This document shows, in pieces, positions 22,428 to 34,920 of a stretch of DNA of 64,000 nt. Below the pieces are notes generated by a model. That model saw only the letters and a list, made by a program, of their open reading frames with translations. It ran no database searches and had not been told where the DNA came from. The translations under genes were made by a program, and so were the position numbers. Location of the stretch: contig WPIO01000008.1 in the NCBI GenBank assembly GCA_009760855.2, forward strand, positions 2,070,501 to 2,134,500. Reading direction: 5' to 3'. This DNA comes from Cristatella mucedo. Its lineage: Eukaryota > Bryozoa > Phylactolaemata > Cristatellidae. The number at the start of each line of letters is the position of its first letter. The first letter of the stretch is position 1.

Positions 22428-23400
22428 TGATAATAATAATAATACATTGATAAAGCACCCTCAGAGAACTCAAATCTCTTTCTAGGCACTTTACAATTGC
22501 TGCAAAGGAAACACCGATCGAATGGTTAGTGGTAGTATGCTTAATAAACAATAAGTTAACATGGTTAGGGGTGACATGCACAGGGTCAGCATGCAAGTGT
22601 GGTTAGTGGCAGCATGCACAGTGTCAGCAAGCATGAGCACGTAAAGGACGAATAACATGGACTCACTAAATGCTGTGATAAATAGGTGGTTTTTAGTTTT
22701 TAATGTGGTTAAGTCAGGAGATGTCGTGACGCAAGTCAGGAGTGAGTAGGCTTTGGGAGTATACGAACTAAATGCACGGTCTCCTAAGGATTTGAGGTTT
22801 ATACGAGGTATATGTAAACAGTTAAATTCCGAAAAGTGGGCGGTACGATGCTTAGCCTATTAGGGAAGTAGATCTGATAAGTAGGCTGGAGCTAAAGAAT
22901 GAAGGGACCTAAAAGTGAGCAACAAAACCTTGAAGTCGATGCGTTGCTTGACTGGGAGCCAGTGCAGGTCGGCGTGAAGTGGTGTGATGTGGCAACTGCT
23001 AGGCTCACGACATACAAGTCTAGCTGCAGAGTTTTGGACCAGCTGTAAGTGCCTGATTTCTAAGGTCGGCAGACCAGCAAGCTGTGAGTTACAGAAGTCA
23101 AGACTGGATGTCGCAAATGGATATACCAATTTAGATGTGATATCTCTGCCTAAGCAAGTCCAAATTTTAGCAATTTTATGCAGCTGAAAGTAGGCTGACT
23201 AGACTGTGGAACAGATGTGGTCGTCTAAAGAAAGGTACTTTGGAACATGACACCTAGATTTCGTGCAGATTAAACAGGAGATATGCTAGCAGAGCCGATT
23301 GTGAGCAATAGCTTTTCCAATTTCTGAATCGCACTTGATTTGCCTATAGCTAGTAAGTTGGGTTTTATCATCATTCAATTAAAGAAAGTTTGCTGCCATC
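22428..23400 (-). pseudogene. LINE family 1, 5'-truncated copy with 3' tail
   Basis: The TAA-type tail at 22428-22442 is followed, reading right, by the hairpin (22450-22495), the 3' UTR and the reversed RT C-terminal frame 22860-23129 ([34 protein letters not shown]). Remnants of the -LKLND- block lie near 23380. It directly follows the hAT-bearing SINE. Confidence 0.86.
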
Positions 23401-24052
23401 TATGTGCAGATGTTATCAATACATGCAGCAAGTGAGTTGATAGAATTCGATGTGCTGGAGGGCTAGGAAGGATGGTCTTATGTTCAAGTCTATCCCGGAT
23501 GTGTAAGACAAATGCTGCACTTATTTCCATACTTCCGCTGGTCTGGTCCCACGTATTTTGGGTCTGGCTATTTGGACGTTTTATGAGCTATGCACAGAGT
23601 ATATCCTTGGCTTAGGATTATTACAAATAACTAAAAATGTTGCAACATGTTTTTTCTAGTTATGCATGCACTGTAGGTATTTTTAATTTGGTATTGTGGT
23701 GACTTACTATAGGCGTTTGCACCAGGGTAATTCTCTACCAGTCACGTTAGTGGTTAGTGGCCATGCTTGGTCAATGCATCTGCTGAGTAATTACAAATTA
23801 AGGTAGCTGTCTTTTGTTGGTTGTGAGTCACAAAAAGCTGCAGCAGATTCTGAGGCACCGCCTGCACCGACAAAGATGGGGATCTTTGATCATATCATGC
23901 TGGATTTGATTCAAAGTGACATTTTGCTCTCCTTCAGGCTTTTGTGGAGCCTCGAGGCCGTGAGCCAAAAGCCAGTCTGTGGAGAGACTAAGGAGTGAGA
24001 GTCTGTGGAGAGACTAAGCTACTCCGTGTGATGCTATAATATAGTACCCACA

Positions 24053-24077
24053 GTACCTATATATATGTGTGTGTATG

Positions 24078-24133
<56 letters not shown>

Positions 24134-24150
24134 CATATATTTATATATAT
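24053..24150. repeat. (AT)n and GT-rich microsatellite
   Basis: TA-rich run with short GTGT and GCACACAC interruptions. Confidence 0.93.
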
Positions 24151-24239
24151 AACTTATATTCTAAATATTTTAATACATTACTCTACCTTTGCCGGTTTAG
24201 CACTGTTCTGCCGGATGGGGGGGGGGCTACCCGGGCCTA

Positions 24240-25710
24240 CCGGTTCAGGAACAGGGACCGCACGGCTTCCGAGCCAGAAATGGTGTTCGAGATGCGCAGC
24301 TTCTGCAATGCTGTCAGTTCCTTGCACAAATGCCAAGGTTCACCATTCAGGCTTCATTATCCGGTCACCAGCCACCAAAAGCTCTGACCACAAAGGGCCT
24401 CACCACTGCCGACCGGTAGCCAGCGTTCAGGAATGACCGGGCTGTGGCCTCGTACTTATCAACCTTTTTCCGGGCCTTCACCACCAGGGCATCCTTGCTG
24501 CCGTCAAACGGCACTGTTACATCGACTATAATCGCGTCCTTGCCGTTGTCGATGACCAGGTTCGGCTCTGAAGCCGGACCCCCCCCCCCCCCCCCCCGGC
24601 AAGCGGCAACAAGGCACGACCTGCTGAGAGGCAGGAGAGCCCAATGGCTGGAAGAGCCGTGATTAGGCGACCCAGAACCAGGTTGTGGCGAGACGTTATT
24701 GTTTGCAGCATCGGTCGGCAGTGGCTTTGGACGTACGTGGCAGCCGGTCTCAGTCTCAGTGTGGTCCGGAGTATGACCGGCTCTTAGCAGCGCCCACCAG
24801 CAGCACGGCGAACAAACTACCAGGCTCGGAACGACAGGCCGAGACCCGTGGTCTAAAAGTGGCTGTGGGTCGCGAACCCACCCGTGGCCAGGCAACGGCT
24901 GAACCTGCCCTGAGCAGGCTGGGCCGCCCAAACCCGGCCTTCAGCCAACCTGGTGAACTCACACAGTTTTAGTATGACAATGCGCGCCACGAACGAGTGC
25001 TCCATCTCACCGGGTTGGTTGAGACCAGTTGCAGGTCGTCCGAGCCGACGAGCAAGATTCGGCAGGAGAGACACTTGAGGCATCCGCCCGCAGCGAAACC
25101 CTGTTGCCAGGGTTGCAAAGGTGGCCGCGCTCGGGTACTGGGACAGCGCTCCTCGTCAGACGAAGGCGTGCTGGCCGTGCTATCAGAGGCCCGGTCGAGA
25201 CGGTGACATGCGGCACATTGCACTCACACGTCGGAGGGGAGCACAACATGCAGCAAGTCTGAGCAACTTGGGAGGATCGCCGAGTTGGTCGCGAAGCGTA
25301 CGAGACCAAGGCCTCCGGCTGAGTGAGGTGCGATTGGGGAGTGTGTCGATCTGAAGTGCGGCCACAAGCCACACACGGACCGGCAGAGCTCAGCAAGAGT
25401 CTTCTCGGCCGAAAGCGGGGCAGCCTGAGGCACCAGCCGTGCCCGACAGAGGTAATCGAGCCATGGCAGAAGGAATGTCTGCAGGGCATCGAGCTTTTGC
25501 CAGAGGGGCGAGACGGCTTGCCTGTAGTAAGCGAAGGTCCCTATCAAGGCATGGCCGGGCCTGCTCAATCTCGGCCCCATGCCGCCCGAAACCCTGAAGG
25601 GTTCCAACGTAGGTCGCAAACTCATGATATGTTACCGAAATCCCTAGCTGCTTCAATCCAGACATCCATTCAGCTCGAGCCATCCACCTGTTCCATGGGT
25701 AGCCTCCTAT
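24240..25710 (-). pseudogene. R2/NeSL-type non-LTR retroelement fossil with restriction-like endonuclease
   Basis: On the minus strand the order is reverse transcriptase end, then endonuclease. At 25224-25625 there is LWQKLDALQTFLLPWLDYLC, followed about 40 residues later by HSAGGLGLVRF. This matches the thumb region of R2/NeSL/CRE elements (W--LDAL-TF--P-L----, GG-GL). At about 24390-24600, in another frame, there is SEPNLVIDNGKDAIIVDVTV and then PFDGSKDALVV, KKVDKY and VVRAFGGW. This is the PD-(D/E)XK-like restriction-like endonuclease with its DVTVPF core and KxxKY helix. A further C-terminal remnant follows to about 24240. Frame changes and a C17-18 run show decay. The 5' end is missing. 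Confidence 0.7.
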
Positions 25711-25711
25711 G

Positions 25712-25855
25712 ATAGTAATAGTAATAATAATAATGCATTCGTGCTAGATCCCAAACCAACTCAACTCCATTGCATGCACTTCACATCTTCCTGAAAGCAA
25801 GCAGATCAACTGAGTACTGATAATAGCGCACACAATTGCAGCAAGCACACGTGAA
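25712..25855 (-). repeat. Diverged LINE family 1 tail
   Basis: A TAG/TAA run at 25713-25733 and a degraded hairpin and 3' UTR (GCACTTCACATCTTCCTGAA). It directly abuts the 5' side of the R2/NeSL-type fossil. Confidence 0.5.
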
Positions 25856-26009
25856 AGGCAATTTGCGTGTGCGGAGCAAAGCTTGCCTGTCCATCGGTAG
25901 TTCTTATTTGCAAGAGGCGATTCTTCCCCCAATTACCTCTTCTACAAGCGCAGCTACTTGCCCTACGCTAACTTTTCGGACGTCTGGCGCTGCGTCTGAT
26001 CGTCCGCAG

Positions 26010-26194
26010 GCGAGGGCTTATCATGGGCGTTTGGAACTCGCACACTTCGCTGGGTAACATCCTGGGCACGCTCATTGCGAGCGCCTTCCTCACGGACGGC
26101 TGGCTCGGACACGGCTACTGGGCTTGGTCGTTCATCGTGCCTGGTGCCATCATCGCTTCGATGGGCGTCATCGTGTTCTTCTGCCTCATTCCTG
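26010..26194 (+). CDS. SLC37A: SLC37A exon 5: TM5 and TM6
   Basis: The exon starts after GTCCGCAG and encodes RRGLIMGVWNSHTSLGNILG, then a variable loop, then WSFIVPGAIIASMGVIVFFC ending LIP. WNSHTS and SFIVPG are the best-conserved strings of SLC37A1/A2 and give the strongest single identification in the gene. TM5 and TM6 are both complete. The loop between them (TDGWLGHGYWA) is a few residues longer than in vertebrate A2. The exon ends at a GTGAGC donor with one base of a Glu codon. Only 125 nt of intron separate it from exon 6. Confidence 0.96.
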
Positions 26195-26319
26195 GTGAGC
26201 GATCCAGGGAGCGAGCAAGGCCCCCCTCTCCCTCCCCCTGCTCTGCCGCTTTTGTCCGTGCAGCCACGATGCAGCAGCTCGCGCCGTGCGCCGACGATTT
26301 GTTGCCTTCTCTTGTGTAG

Positions 26320-26405
26320 AGCCACAGCAGATCGGCGTGCCCTCCACGAGCAACTCGAGTCCTGCCGCGATGCCGAACGAGGAGGAGCCGCTGATCAACG
26401 ATCAG
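26320..26405 (+). CDS. SLC37A: SLC37A exon 6: start of central cytoplasmic loop
   Basis: The acceptor is TTGTGTAG, and the phase completes Glu from exon 5. The product is EPQQIGVPSTSNSSPAAMPN followed by EEEPLINDQ, an acidic, Ser/Pro-rich, low-conservation stretch. In SLC37 proteins the loop after TM6 (after the LI-P-E motif) is likewise acidic and variable, so position and composition fit although sequence identity is weak. It ends in phase 0 before a GTGTGT donor. The exact 3' boundary is the least certain part. Confidence 0.82.
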
Positions 26406-26699
26406 GTGTGTGCATGAGCACCGGGCATAGTCTGCGCAGCGCAGATGGATCTGCTGGAGTGTCGGTGCCGTCTCGTGCATCGTGACTGGCTGCCAGGAGC
26501 TGTGATAGTCCGTGTCTAAGTCGTGGCAGCGACGACGACCTTGTGCTGCGGCAGCCGAATCGCTCGGCTGAGAGCGTGTGGAGTGTCTGTCAGCTGCTGT
26601 CGCCTGCCCTTCCCGCGAGTGTTACTTTAGGCCCGGTCTTGGCGTCCGCGCTTGCTTGTTTGTCTTGCCCATGTGCGTGCTGCTGTCTCAGCTGCCGCC

Positions 26700-26835
26700 T
26701 GGTCTTAGCCCACGGGTTAAGGCGCTTGCACCCCACGACCCAGGTTGTGGGTTCGAGTCCTGCAGTGGGCAATCCTTTATTGCCCACTGCGAGCAGTCAT
26801 GCTACTAGCTGCAAAGGCTATTCTGCTGAAGTTAA
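26700..26835 (+). repeat. tRNA-headed SINE
   Basis: CACGGGTTAAGGCGCTTGCA (A box), TTGTGGGTTCGAGTCCTGCA (B box GGTTCGAGTCC), then GTGGGCAATCCTTTATTGCC and a shortened type-A tail (CTGCAAAGGCTATTCTGCTG). It lies 295 nt after the SLC37A exon 6 donor. The cloverleaf cannot be closed, so it is not a tRNA gene. Confidence 0.78.
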
Positions 26836-27417
26836 ATATCTGCTAAGGTTTTATATTTTCTCGATCATATACGTTCACGAGAGTCTTTTGGCCGATCCTT
26901 ATTATCTGAGGCAAGTGTAGACAGGTGTTACCTACCGTAAGGGAGGGCTGTTGGTCACGTGTTACATGCAGGTCCATCGGGTGTGCGTAGGGTTGTGTCT
27001 TGTAAGGCCGCATGTATCCCAGTGAGCTCGTCTGGAGGAGCATTGAGCTTCCAGCATGAGACCAAGTGGCCCAGACTCCATTATCCGTATCTGGGCTCTG
27101 CAGCATTTGTCTTCGTTTTACCTCCCCACCACAGCACCACTCGCTGGCTTCTGTACTCTCAGTATGCGAATGCCTTCGTTCAGAGAGCTGAGCGAGTGAT
27201 GCTTTGGCATACGCAGGTTGGTAACCACGGTAACTGCCAGCTATGTCTGAGGCACGTAGAAGCTCACCGGAAGCAGCAAGCGCTGTCAGACTGCTTCTGG
27301 TCTTCTTGTTCGCTCGCTAAAACGTACAATGCATAACCGGCTTGCACACTTCGATGCATGCCTGCCGCCTGCCCCACTTGCCTCGTGCGCAGGTCGAGCG
27401 AGAAACACTCCAAAGTC

Positions 27418-27800
27418 TAGTAATATAATGTAATATAATAATAATAATAATTCACTTGATAAAGCGCCCTCAGAGAACTTAATCTCTCTCTAGGCGCTTT
27501 ACATTTGCTGTAAAGTGAAATGCAATTGAATGGTAAATAAAATCATGTTTGAAAAACAAACGAAATGAATAATATGGTTAGGGGTGACATGCACAGGGTC
27601 AGCATGCAAATGTGATTAGTGGCATTTGTATAGCAAACCAAGAGAGCTTAATCTCTATTCAGGCGCTTCACATATGCCTCGGGGGCTCCTCGAGCCCACG
27701 ACTTCGAGCCCACGACCTCGAGCCCACGACCTCGAGCCCACGACCTCGAGCCTGTGATCTCGAGCCCGTGACCTCGAGCCCGACCTTGGTAGTCACAAAC
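27418..27800 (-). repeat. LINE family 1 3' end with a type-B SINE at its right edge
   Basis: Tail and hairpin at 27430-27500 and 3' UTR to 27624. Then a minus-strand type-B SINE (27625-27790) begins with ATTTGTATAGCAAACCAAGA and GCGCTTCACATATGCC. Its head contains a 14-bp tandem expansion. Confidence 0.78.
27689..27782. repeat. 14-bp tandem repeat inside a SINE head
   Basis: Six full copies and a partial copy of CTCGAGCCCACGAC or close variants. On the minus strand the unit contains GTGGGCTCGAG, the B-box-like word of the type-B SINE. Confidence 0.85.
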
Positions 27801-29139
27801 CTGTCGCTGAACTCTTGCTTCAGTTGGTGGTGTCTCGACGACCCGTTTAGTGTTTTGTGGAGCTTTTTTAAATTCCTGGTGCATCAGTGAGAGTGCAGCC
27901 GAATAGCCAGTCGGCGAGTGACCTCGTGAGCTGAAACCTGGCTCAGGCTTTGTCGCCTGAGACATGATGGATGCCGGTCGAGCCGTATTCGCACCGACGA
28001 AGCTGCCCTTAGAGGCCATCAGCTGGCTCTTGCGAAACAGTTTGGCCACGCACAGCGAAGTCAAGCACCATATACCACCATGTACCACCGGACAACCCTG
28101 AGGTCTGACGAGAGGTACCTGAAATGGGAGATCTTCCTCTTTCGATGTAGAAGTATAGAGAGTATTGAAGTATATAGAAGTGCCGACGACCGGTTCAAGG
28201 TGATATTTTCCTAGTTTGAGGGCAGCAGCAGTGGGAGGGATCTTCGGTCGGTTCATATTGTCATGTGTTCATTTCATATTGTGGATGAGAATGTTCTAGT
28301 GGTCGGCCGACGTATGCTTCAGTCTGCGAGAACATTAACGACCAACGTGACTTGCTCGGATCTGTTTTTTAACCATATGCATGTCATGGCTTGCTGAGTC
28401 TTTGGATACTTTCGACAGCCAGCGGTAGCTTGCTGTGCCGCTAGCGTTGGTTGCGCATTCCATGCGTGACCAACGCTACTGGCTAACCCTGCTGCTCGAC
28501 GGCTGCGTGGTCGAAGCTCTGTAACCAAGGCCACCGAGCCAAAGGTCCGAGGGCTACGGAGAGCATTCTCGTCGGGAGCATTACTGCTGGCCACCCTCTG
28601 TGACCAGCCCACTAACCCTGCCAAGAGGTCGCAGCGTGCTATGCGGTGCTGGGCTACCGTGACGATGCCTGGTCGATTTCGTTTTGTCGTGCAGAGCAGA
28701 AGACAACGCTCATATCAGGTAATCGGGTGAGGAAGGTAGAGTTCTAAACAGATTCAACTCGGAACAGCAGCTCCAACAATCGTCTTAGGCCAGCCGCATC
28801 CTGGCCCACTCTGCTCGACCCTAGAAGCCAACCAGCCAGCCAGTGCAGCGCTATAACCTGCAGCCGTGCGACCGAAAGCATAGAGCACAGATCGCCTCTT
28901 GCTGCATGCGAGCACTTTGGCCGAGCACGATCATTGGGCCGAGCACGATCATTGGGCCGAGCTATTGTGCAGCTTCTGCTTGCAGCTTCTGCTGCTCGCT
29001 GATTGTTCGGCTTGCGCATCCTAACCTGCATGGCGACTGTGCGAGGTCCCGCCCAATGCAGCTCCCCCTGCCTGCAGCAGCTTGGTGCCCGATATGCGTC
29101 CCGCACACGCCAGCATGCACGTGGCGTGGCTGAGCTGCG

Positions 29140-29265
29140 TGCGCCTTAGCCTGGCAGTAAGGTGTTGGCAGTTCGCGACCCAGGCCGTGCATTCGAGCTG
29201 TGCTGTCGGCAATTGTTTAGTGCTCTTCTGCAGCTATGGAAATGAGCTACTCTAAATCAGCTACT
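29140..29265 (+). repeat. tRNA-headed SINE, diverged
   Basis: CAGTAAGGTGTTGGCAGTTC and GGCCGTGCATTCGAGCTGTG, body GCAATTGTTTAGTGC, tail GGAAATGAGCTACTCTAAAT then CAGCT. Confidence 0.6.
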
Positions 29266-29284
29266 GTTTACTTTGCCACTCGAT

Positions 29285-29440
29285 CAGAGCACAGCGGTAA
29301 AGTGCCACCACGTTGCGGCCTGCGTCTTCTATTCGAGTCCGGCGTGCAGCTTTTCGCTGTTGACCGCTGCACGCAGGGGTGAAAGCCGTCAAGGCTGTGG
29401 TCCGCCCTTCGATAAATGAGGCTGCTAAATCAGCTTGCCC
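29285..29440 (+). repeat. Type-A SINE, second copy in tandem
   Basis: Head with GGTAAAGTGCCACCACGTTG and B box ATTCGAGTCCGGC, tail TTCGATAAATGAGGCTGCTA and AATCAGCT. It follows the previous SINE by about 20 nt. Confidence 0.65.
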
Positions 29441-30523
29441 TCACTTAATTTTATCCTGTGCTCGTGCACAAACTTTCGCCATTGTGGGGCAGTTCGGCCC
29501 CACCGTGGCCAGATTGCAGGCGCGCCGAGCTCGGACTTCCGGCTCCCATATACATTGGTTGATCGGCCATCTTAGCCGAACGGCTACTTTTGCCTGCTGG
29601 CTGATTGACCCTGTGCTACCGCCGTCCAGCCAGTGGTTTTCGAATCCAGCTTTGCACCCGTGCACAAGAAATTCTGCTGAAATGACTTTGGATGGTGGCC
29701 GTGAATCGGTTGCAATTCGGTGCTCTGCCTGCATCTGTGAGTGGCAGTCACCTTCACCTCCCTGTCTATCACGACTCTCTGCTTGTCTCTTGCTCCTAGT
29801 CAAAGTCTACTCCAAAGCCGGAAGCCTTCCCACCATCCACCTTCTGCTTCCGTTCGAGCTTCACCGAGTGTCTACTTGAAGTTTATATCTTTCCCGTGTC
29901 TGCCTTTCCAGGTAGTGCCCTATCCTCCTTGGCCACCAGGTTGCACGGCTTTTTTACAGTAACAGGTCACGCTGGCTGGCGCACCCCTTCCTTAAGATGG
30001 GTGTCCTTCATCTTTGTACCGCAAGCACGCTTCTGGCATCTTTAATTGCAAGGTGTGTGAGTGTGTGTGTGTGTGTGCGCGCTTGCGTGCGAGTATGCAT
30101 GCGTGGGTGCATGAGCTGGCCGATGCGCTTAAACCTCTCGCTCTCGAGCTCTGCCACGTCATCGCTAGTGATTATTAAGTAGCCTACACCCAGCTTGCTG
30201 CGCAGTCATGTAGCCACCGGCTAGCTAACTGCCAAGTCGGCGCACCGTTTCTGGCCCGTGCCGCAGCGCCTGCCTGGCCCGCTGTTCTGCGTTGGACAGC
30301 CCCCGATTGGTAAGCACTGCTCTCACACACCTACGGCTGCGCACGAGGCAGCCGCAGGAAGTAGTCTGCACCTTTCGCACGGCTAGGCGAACTGCCGTGC
30401 AGCTGGTCTGTTTTTTGGCGAAAGCACTTGTCGGCCACTGTCGAAGGCTGCTGTCGGCTACTGCGTCGGCGCTCTGCTTGCTGTTTGTGCTGCAGTCTGC
30501 GGAGGGTTCAACGTGTGTTTGTG

Positions 30524-30586
30524 GCTCATTCATTTCCTGCGCCGGCTCATTCATTTCCTGCGCCGGCTCATTCATTTCCTGCGCCG
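30524..30586. repeat. 21-bp minisatellite, three copies
   Basis: Unit GGCTCATTCATTTCCTGCGCC repeated exactly three times. The length divides by three, so frames stay open across it on both strands. Confidence 0.95.
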
Positions 30587-30714
30587 CTGGCCAGCCGATC
30601 CCTCGAGTGGCCGAGGGGGGCTGTCTGCTCGTAGTGGCACGTGGGTCTGCTGATCCTCCTCATACTGTGTGATGCAATGAGTAGCTAGCTTGCTTAACAG
30701 TCTCGTTTATAGAG

Positions 30715-30835
30715 CGGCACATGAGCGAGCCTCACTGGCTATCACCCCAAAGGCCAATAAAGAGTTGCCTTCTGCAGGACTTGAACCCACCTCCTTCGTC
30801 TCAAATTGCTCTCTTCTTATCCATTACGTGGGGGC
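30715..30835 (-). repeat. tRNA-headed SINE, reversed, 3' truncated
   Basis: GGCCAATAAAGAGTTGCCTT and CTGCAGGACTTGAACCCACC, the reverse complement of the body and B box of the other copies. Confidence 0.6.
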
Positions 30836-32532
30836 GGGGCTAGCGGGACTACCCAGCGTGTGTCCGCTGCTGCTGCTGCTGCTGCTGTGCAGAGCCTCGT
30901 CTCTGGCTTTCTCGGTTCCCTCCTCTGCCTTCACCTCCCTGCTACTGCAGCTCAGCCTGCCTCGTTCAGCGGTGCCACAGCTTCCTGGCTGGCTACGGTG
31001 CCCCCCCCCCAGGGGGCACCGGGCAGTGCGTGCAGTGCAACCGGCATGAGAAAGCGGTTTTGCCAGAGTGACCTTGTAGCCGGTGCCAAGCAAGGTAAGT
31101 AAGCGGAGTGCTGTGGCCGCAGTGCAGGCGCCGCTGCGCTGCTGAAAGAGCGTTCGAGCAGAGGAGCAGCGGGAGGATAAAGGAGTCAGTTTATCGAAGT
31201 CTGGCATGCCCTCGAGAAAGTGAAGCGGAATAAGTGGCGAGGAAGTAGCAGCCGACGAGCGTGGCTGTGGAAAGGAAGTGCCGCTGCCTATCGACAGCGG
31301 TTGCAGCAGCAGCAGCAATAGCGATCTGCGGATCGTTGCCTCAGAAACTCGCAGGGAGAAACTGAGCCGTCGCGAGTGGCGACCTTCGAGCAGAGGCAGC
31401 TGCTGCCGCCAATAGCACGTGCTTGGCGTCAGCGGCGGCGGCGTGCTGCTAGTTGCATCCCGAGCGTCACTGGCGAAGCCTAGAGGTGTGCTCATGCGCA
31501 CCAGCTCGTAATCGCACGATGTCAGATTGAGTGCGCCGCCGCTGGCACTAATCGTGTCACGCTAATGGTGTTCCGGGAAGCAGCACAGAATAGCTAGCTA
31601 GCTAGCTAACGATCTCGCCCCCTCGTCAGATGGTTGACTCGCGTGGGTGCGCGGTTTGAGCGTTAATGTCGCTCTGTGGTTGCCGCAGCCGCCTCGCCCA
31701 TCGCAACGTGGCTCCAGCGGCCGAGCCAGAGGGTGCCAACCTCTCTGTCGGTCTCTCTGTTGCCCTGCAGCCGCATGTCTTCGTTGCTGTGTCGAGGTCT
31801 GTCGTGGCACGACATTGTATTTCATTGCTGAGTGTTGCAAGTGAGTTAGAAGTAGCTCCTAACTGAATGGACTGCTAATGAAGTGCTTGATGCGCTGGCG
31901 TGCGTGATTGAAGTGCTTGATGCGCTTTGTGAGCAGGCGTGCGCGCACACACCCGGGCACGTGCGCTCACGTTTGTCAATGCCCTGCCGCGAATAGCCGT
32001 CGAACGTCCACATTTTTCTAGCTTGTGATATGGCCGAACTTTGAGCCACTGAGTCACAAATAAGGTTGGTAATAACGGTAGCACATTTGTATAGCACCTC
32101 AAAAGAAAGAAATTAACATGGACGCTTTGCTGAAAATGCAGCAAGGCAACTTACATGATTTTGAATGTGAGTAAAATAGAACACTAAATGGTGCATTGAT
32201 TTCTGAAATAGCGACGAGCAGGCTTTTGACCATGGTTATTTAATTACTTATCTACACATTTTTGAGATTATTTTTTAGCGTAACAGATCAAACTAAATAG
32301 CCTGAACAGGAGAGTCAGTCTTAGCGATGGTCTGCTGGTCGGTGAGTCATTGCAACTGAGTCTTTGCACAGCTATACCCTTATAGGCAAGGTATTTAATT
32401 TTTTGAATGAGATTTGTCCCATGATTTTTGCCGGTACACTAGTTAGTGAAAATAATGTTGATAATTGTATCATACATATGCATGCAAAGAACATCTCACA
32501 TCTGTCTGTCTGTCCGTCTGTTCCTCAGTCCG

Positions 32533-32634
<102 letters not shown>

Positions 32635-34920
32635 GCTCTCTTTCTCTCCTCTTGCTGTGAATGTGAATTGAATGTGTGTGTCTCCTTTCCTAAGATCTTC
32701 CTCTACATATGTGTGCACATACCCCCCCACACACACACATTTACCAAACACACACACACGTCCATGCAACTAGTTACTGTAGGTAGCCGTGTTGGCCGCC
32801 TGACTTTCTTACATTTTTACTAGCGCGCACTTGTCTGCAGAGCTCTTGTACGAGTCTCCCTCAGCCACTGGACTTTTGCTCTATGCCTGGACATTTTCGA
32901 AGTAACCTTAGCGATAGCACCGGTGTGCATTTGGGCTATTGGCTGATTTTAGCCCGCTACTTGGTGTGTCTCGTGTATGGTGTGCGTTTCGTGTACACTA
33001 AGCTTTGCTTCGTGAATCTTTCAACCCGGTTGGTGTGCCTGTGCCCGGTCACCATGCACCTCTAAATCATTCCACTGCCCACAGTTTGTCCTAGGCTGTA
33101 GAGTTTTAGGCTAATCAGTTAATTTACCGGCTATTTGATTTGTAATCGTTTCTGTGTGCAGTTTGGCAGCACTGAAAATTACCCTTTGCTCCTGCAGGAA
33201 ACTGTACAACAGACCATCTGCTTCCCAGCGGTTTTAGTATCTGGTCCATTATTCTGGTTGACAAAGGCTCACACTCCCCGCCGATGCAAACAGGCAGGCC
33301 AGCACCCTAGTGCCACTCTCTCGTGTGGTAAATGCTCATTCATTTCCCTGTGCAGCATGTCGGATGACTTACTGCCGGTGCGTCTCAGGCATCCTAAAAT
33401 AGCCACACTTAACTTCATTTATGGAGTGATAATTCAGCCGTTTTAAGTATGACCTGTTGACCAGAGGTGAGAGTAGAAACCGGCTTGATTACTTGGTAAT
33501 CTACTTCAGCTTTCTGGTCTAACGCTGCCTTCTTGGGGATCACACCAATACATTGTTGCATCCGTCAATCGCCTTTATCTAAACTTGCAAGAACCCTAAT
33601 TTTTATTAGAATTTAGAGTTTTTATAGAAGTTAAACTATCTAACCCCTTTACTGTAATTATCAATATTTGTTTATCGTGTTATTTATAAAGGGAACTTAA
33701 TTCCTGAAGTCAGTATAATTAGGCGCTGTACTACAGTAGATGATTGGACACATTTTTGGTTGTCCAAATCCATTAGCTGTTGAGTGTACATGTGTACATG
33801 CCTGTTTGCTTGCGCACACGTGTGTGTCTGTGTGTGTTTGCTTCTCTTTCTCTCGCCCTCCTAATCTCTATTTCTCACCTCTCTGTCTCTCTCCCATCTC
33901 TGTGTCCCCAATCTCTCTGTCTGTTGGTCTGCCTGTCTCTCTCTCCCTTTCTCCCTCTCTGTCATTATCTCTGTCATCCTATCTCTTTTTCCCACTCTCC
34001 CTGTACCTCTCTATGTCTCTTTACTCCAGCACAGATATAGACTGTACTCTTGCTCTCTACAAATGTCTTAATAGTAACAATAATAGTATTATCATCATCA
34101 TGATTATAAATAGGTTGTATATCGTGTCCCATGTCATTGTAGACATTTGCTCATCAGGATATCTGCTACATGTAAATGTACTCGTGCAGCTGCTGACTGC
34201 TACCTGTTTTCTGCATCTGCAACTTGGTCGTGTGAAACTAGAAATCCATACAACCCATGCGTGTGGTAGCGAGATGGAGCTTTAGCCTCTGAGGATTGGG
34301 TGGAGCAAGAGTCTCTTGATGCAGGCTGCCACACTTGGCTGCAAGTCGCAGCCTAGTGAATGCAGCGATGCCTTGTGCGCACTGCCAGCCCTGTTAAGTA
34401 ATGAGGTGACACACTTTAACTATTGACTTGGCTACTGTCATACCGATTGCCAGCCCGAGCTATTACCCACGTGCCATCGTCACGGCCACTCACACAGGGA
34501 GGTTGGCCATACTCTTATCCAACGGCCACGGCACGTCGCCTCCCTCCCTTGCACCATAGAAGATCTGCAGATCTCGTTTGCCTCTCACTCGGTTCCGTTA
34601 TGTTATGGCAGCTGTGGTGGGCGGTTGGTGTGACGTCGCTGCTGCCTCTGCCTTGAGGCTGAAACGGTGAGATTTCTGCCTAAATTCCTCGAAGCCGTGG
34701 ACAAGGGAGCTGCCCTGGATTTCCAGGAATCTATCGCGACTGCCAGTGTGGTATTTTTCAATTGCAGCCTGCCACCCGCTGGTCCCAAATCGTTGATTTT
34801 CGAAATGAGGATGATGAGACTCGGGTCGATTTGAATGCTGCGCCGGTTTCATCACGTGCAGCACACACTGCACGTGCCTTCTTTGCGCTGTCTCTGCTTC
34901 CTTCCTTCCTATCCTTTCAG

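Noticed and set aside
26720-26790. tRNA genes suggested by GGTTCGAGTCC-type B boxes (also at 37630, 40790, 42065 and 60445)
   Set aside because: The B boxes are followed by a common non-tRNA body and tail, and no cloverleaf acceptor stem closes. They are SINE heads.
30824-31501. 225-codon minus-strand frame
   Set aside because: Low-complexity Arg/Ser/Leu composition over GC-rich DNA and CTG-like runs, with no motif and no splice support.
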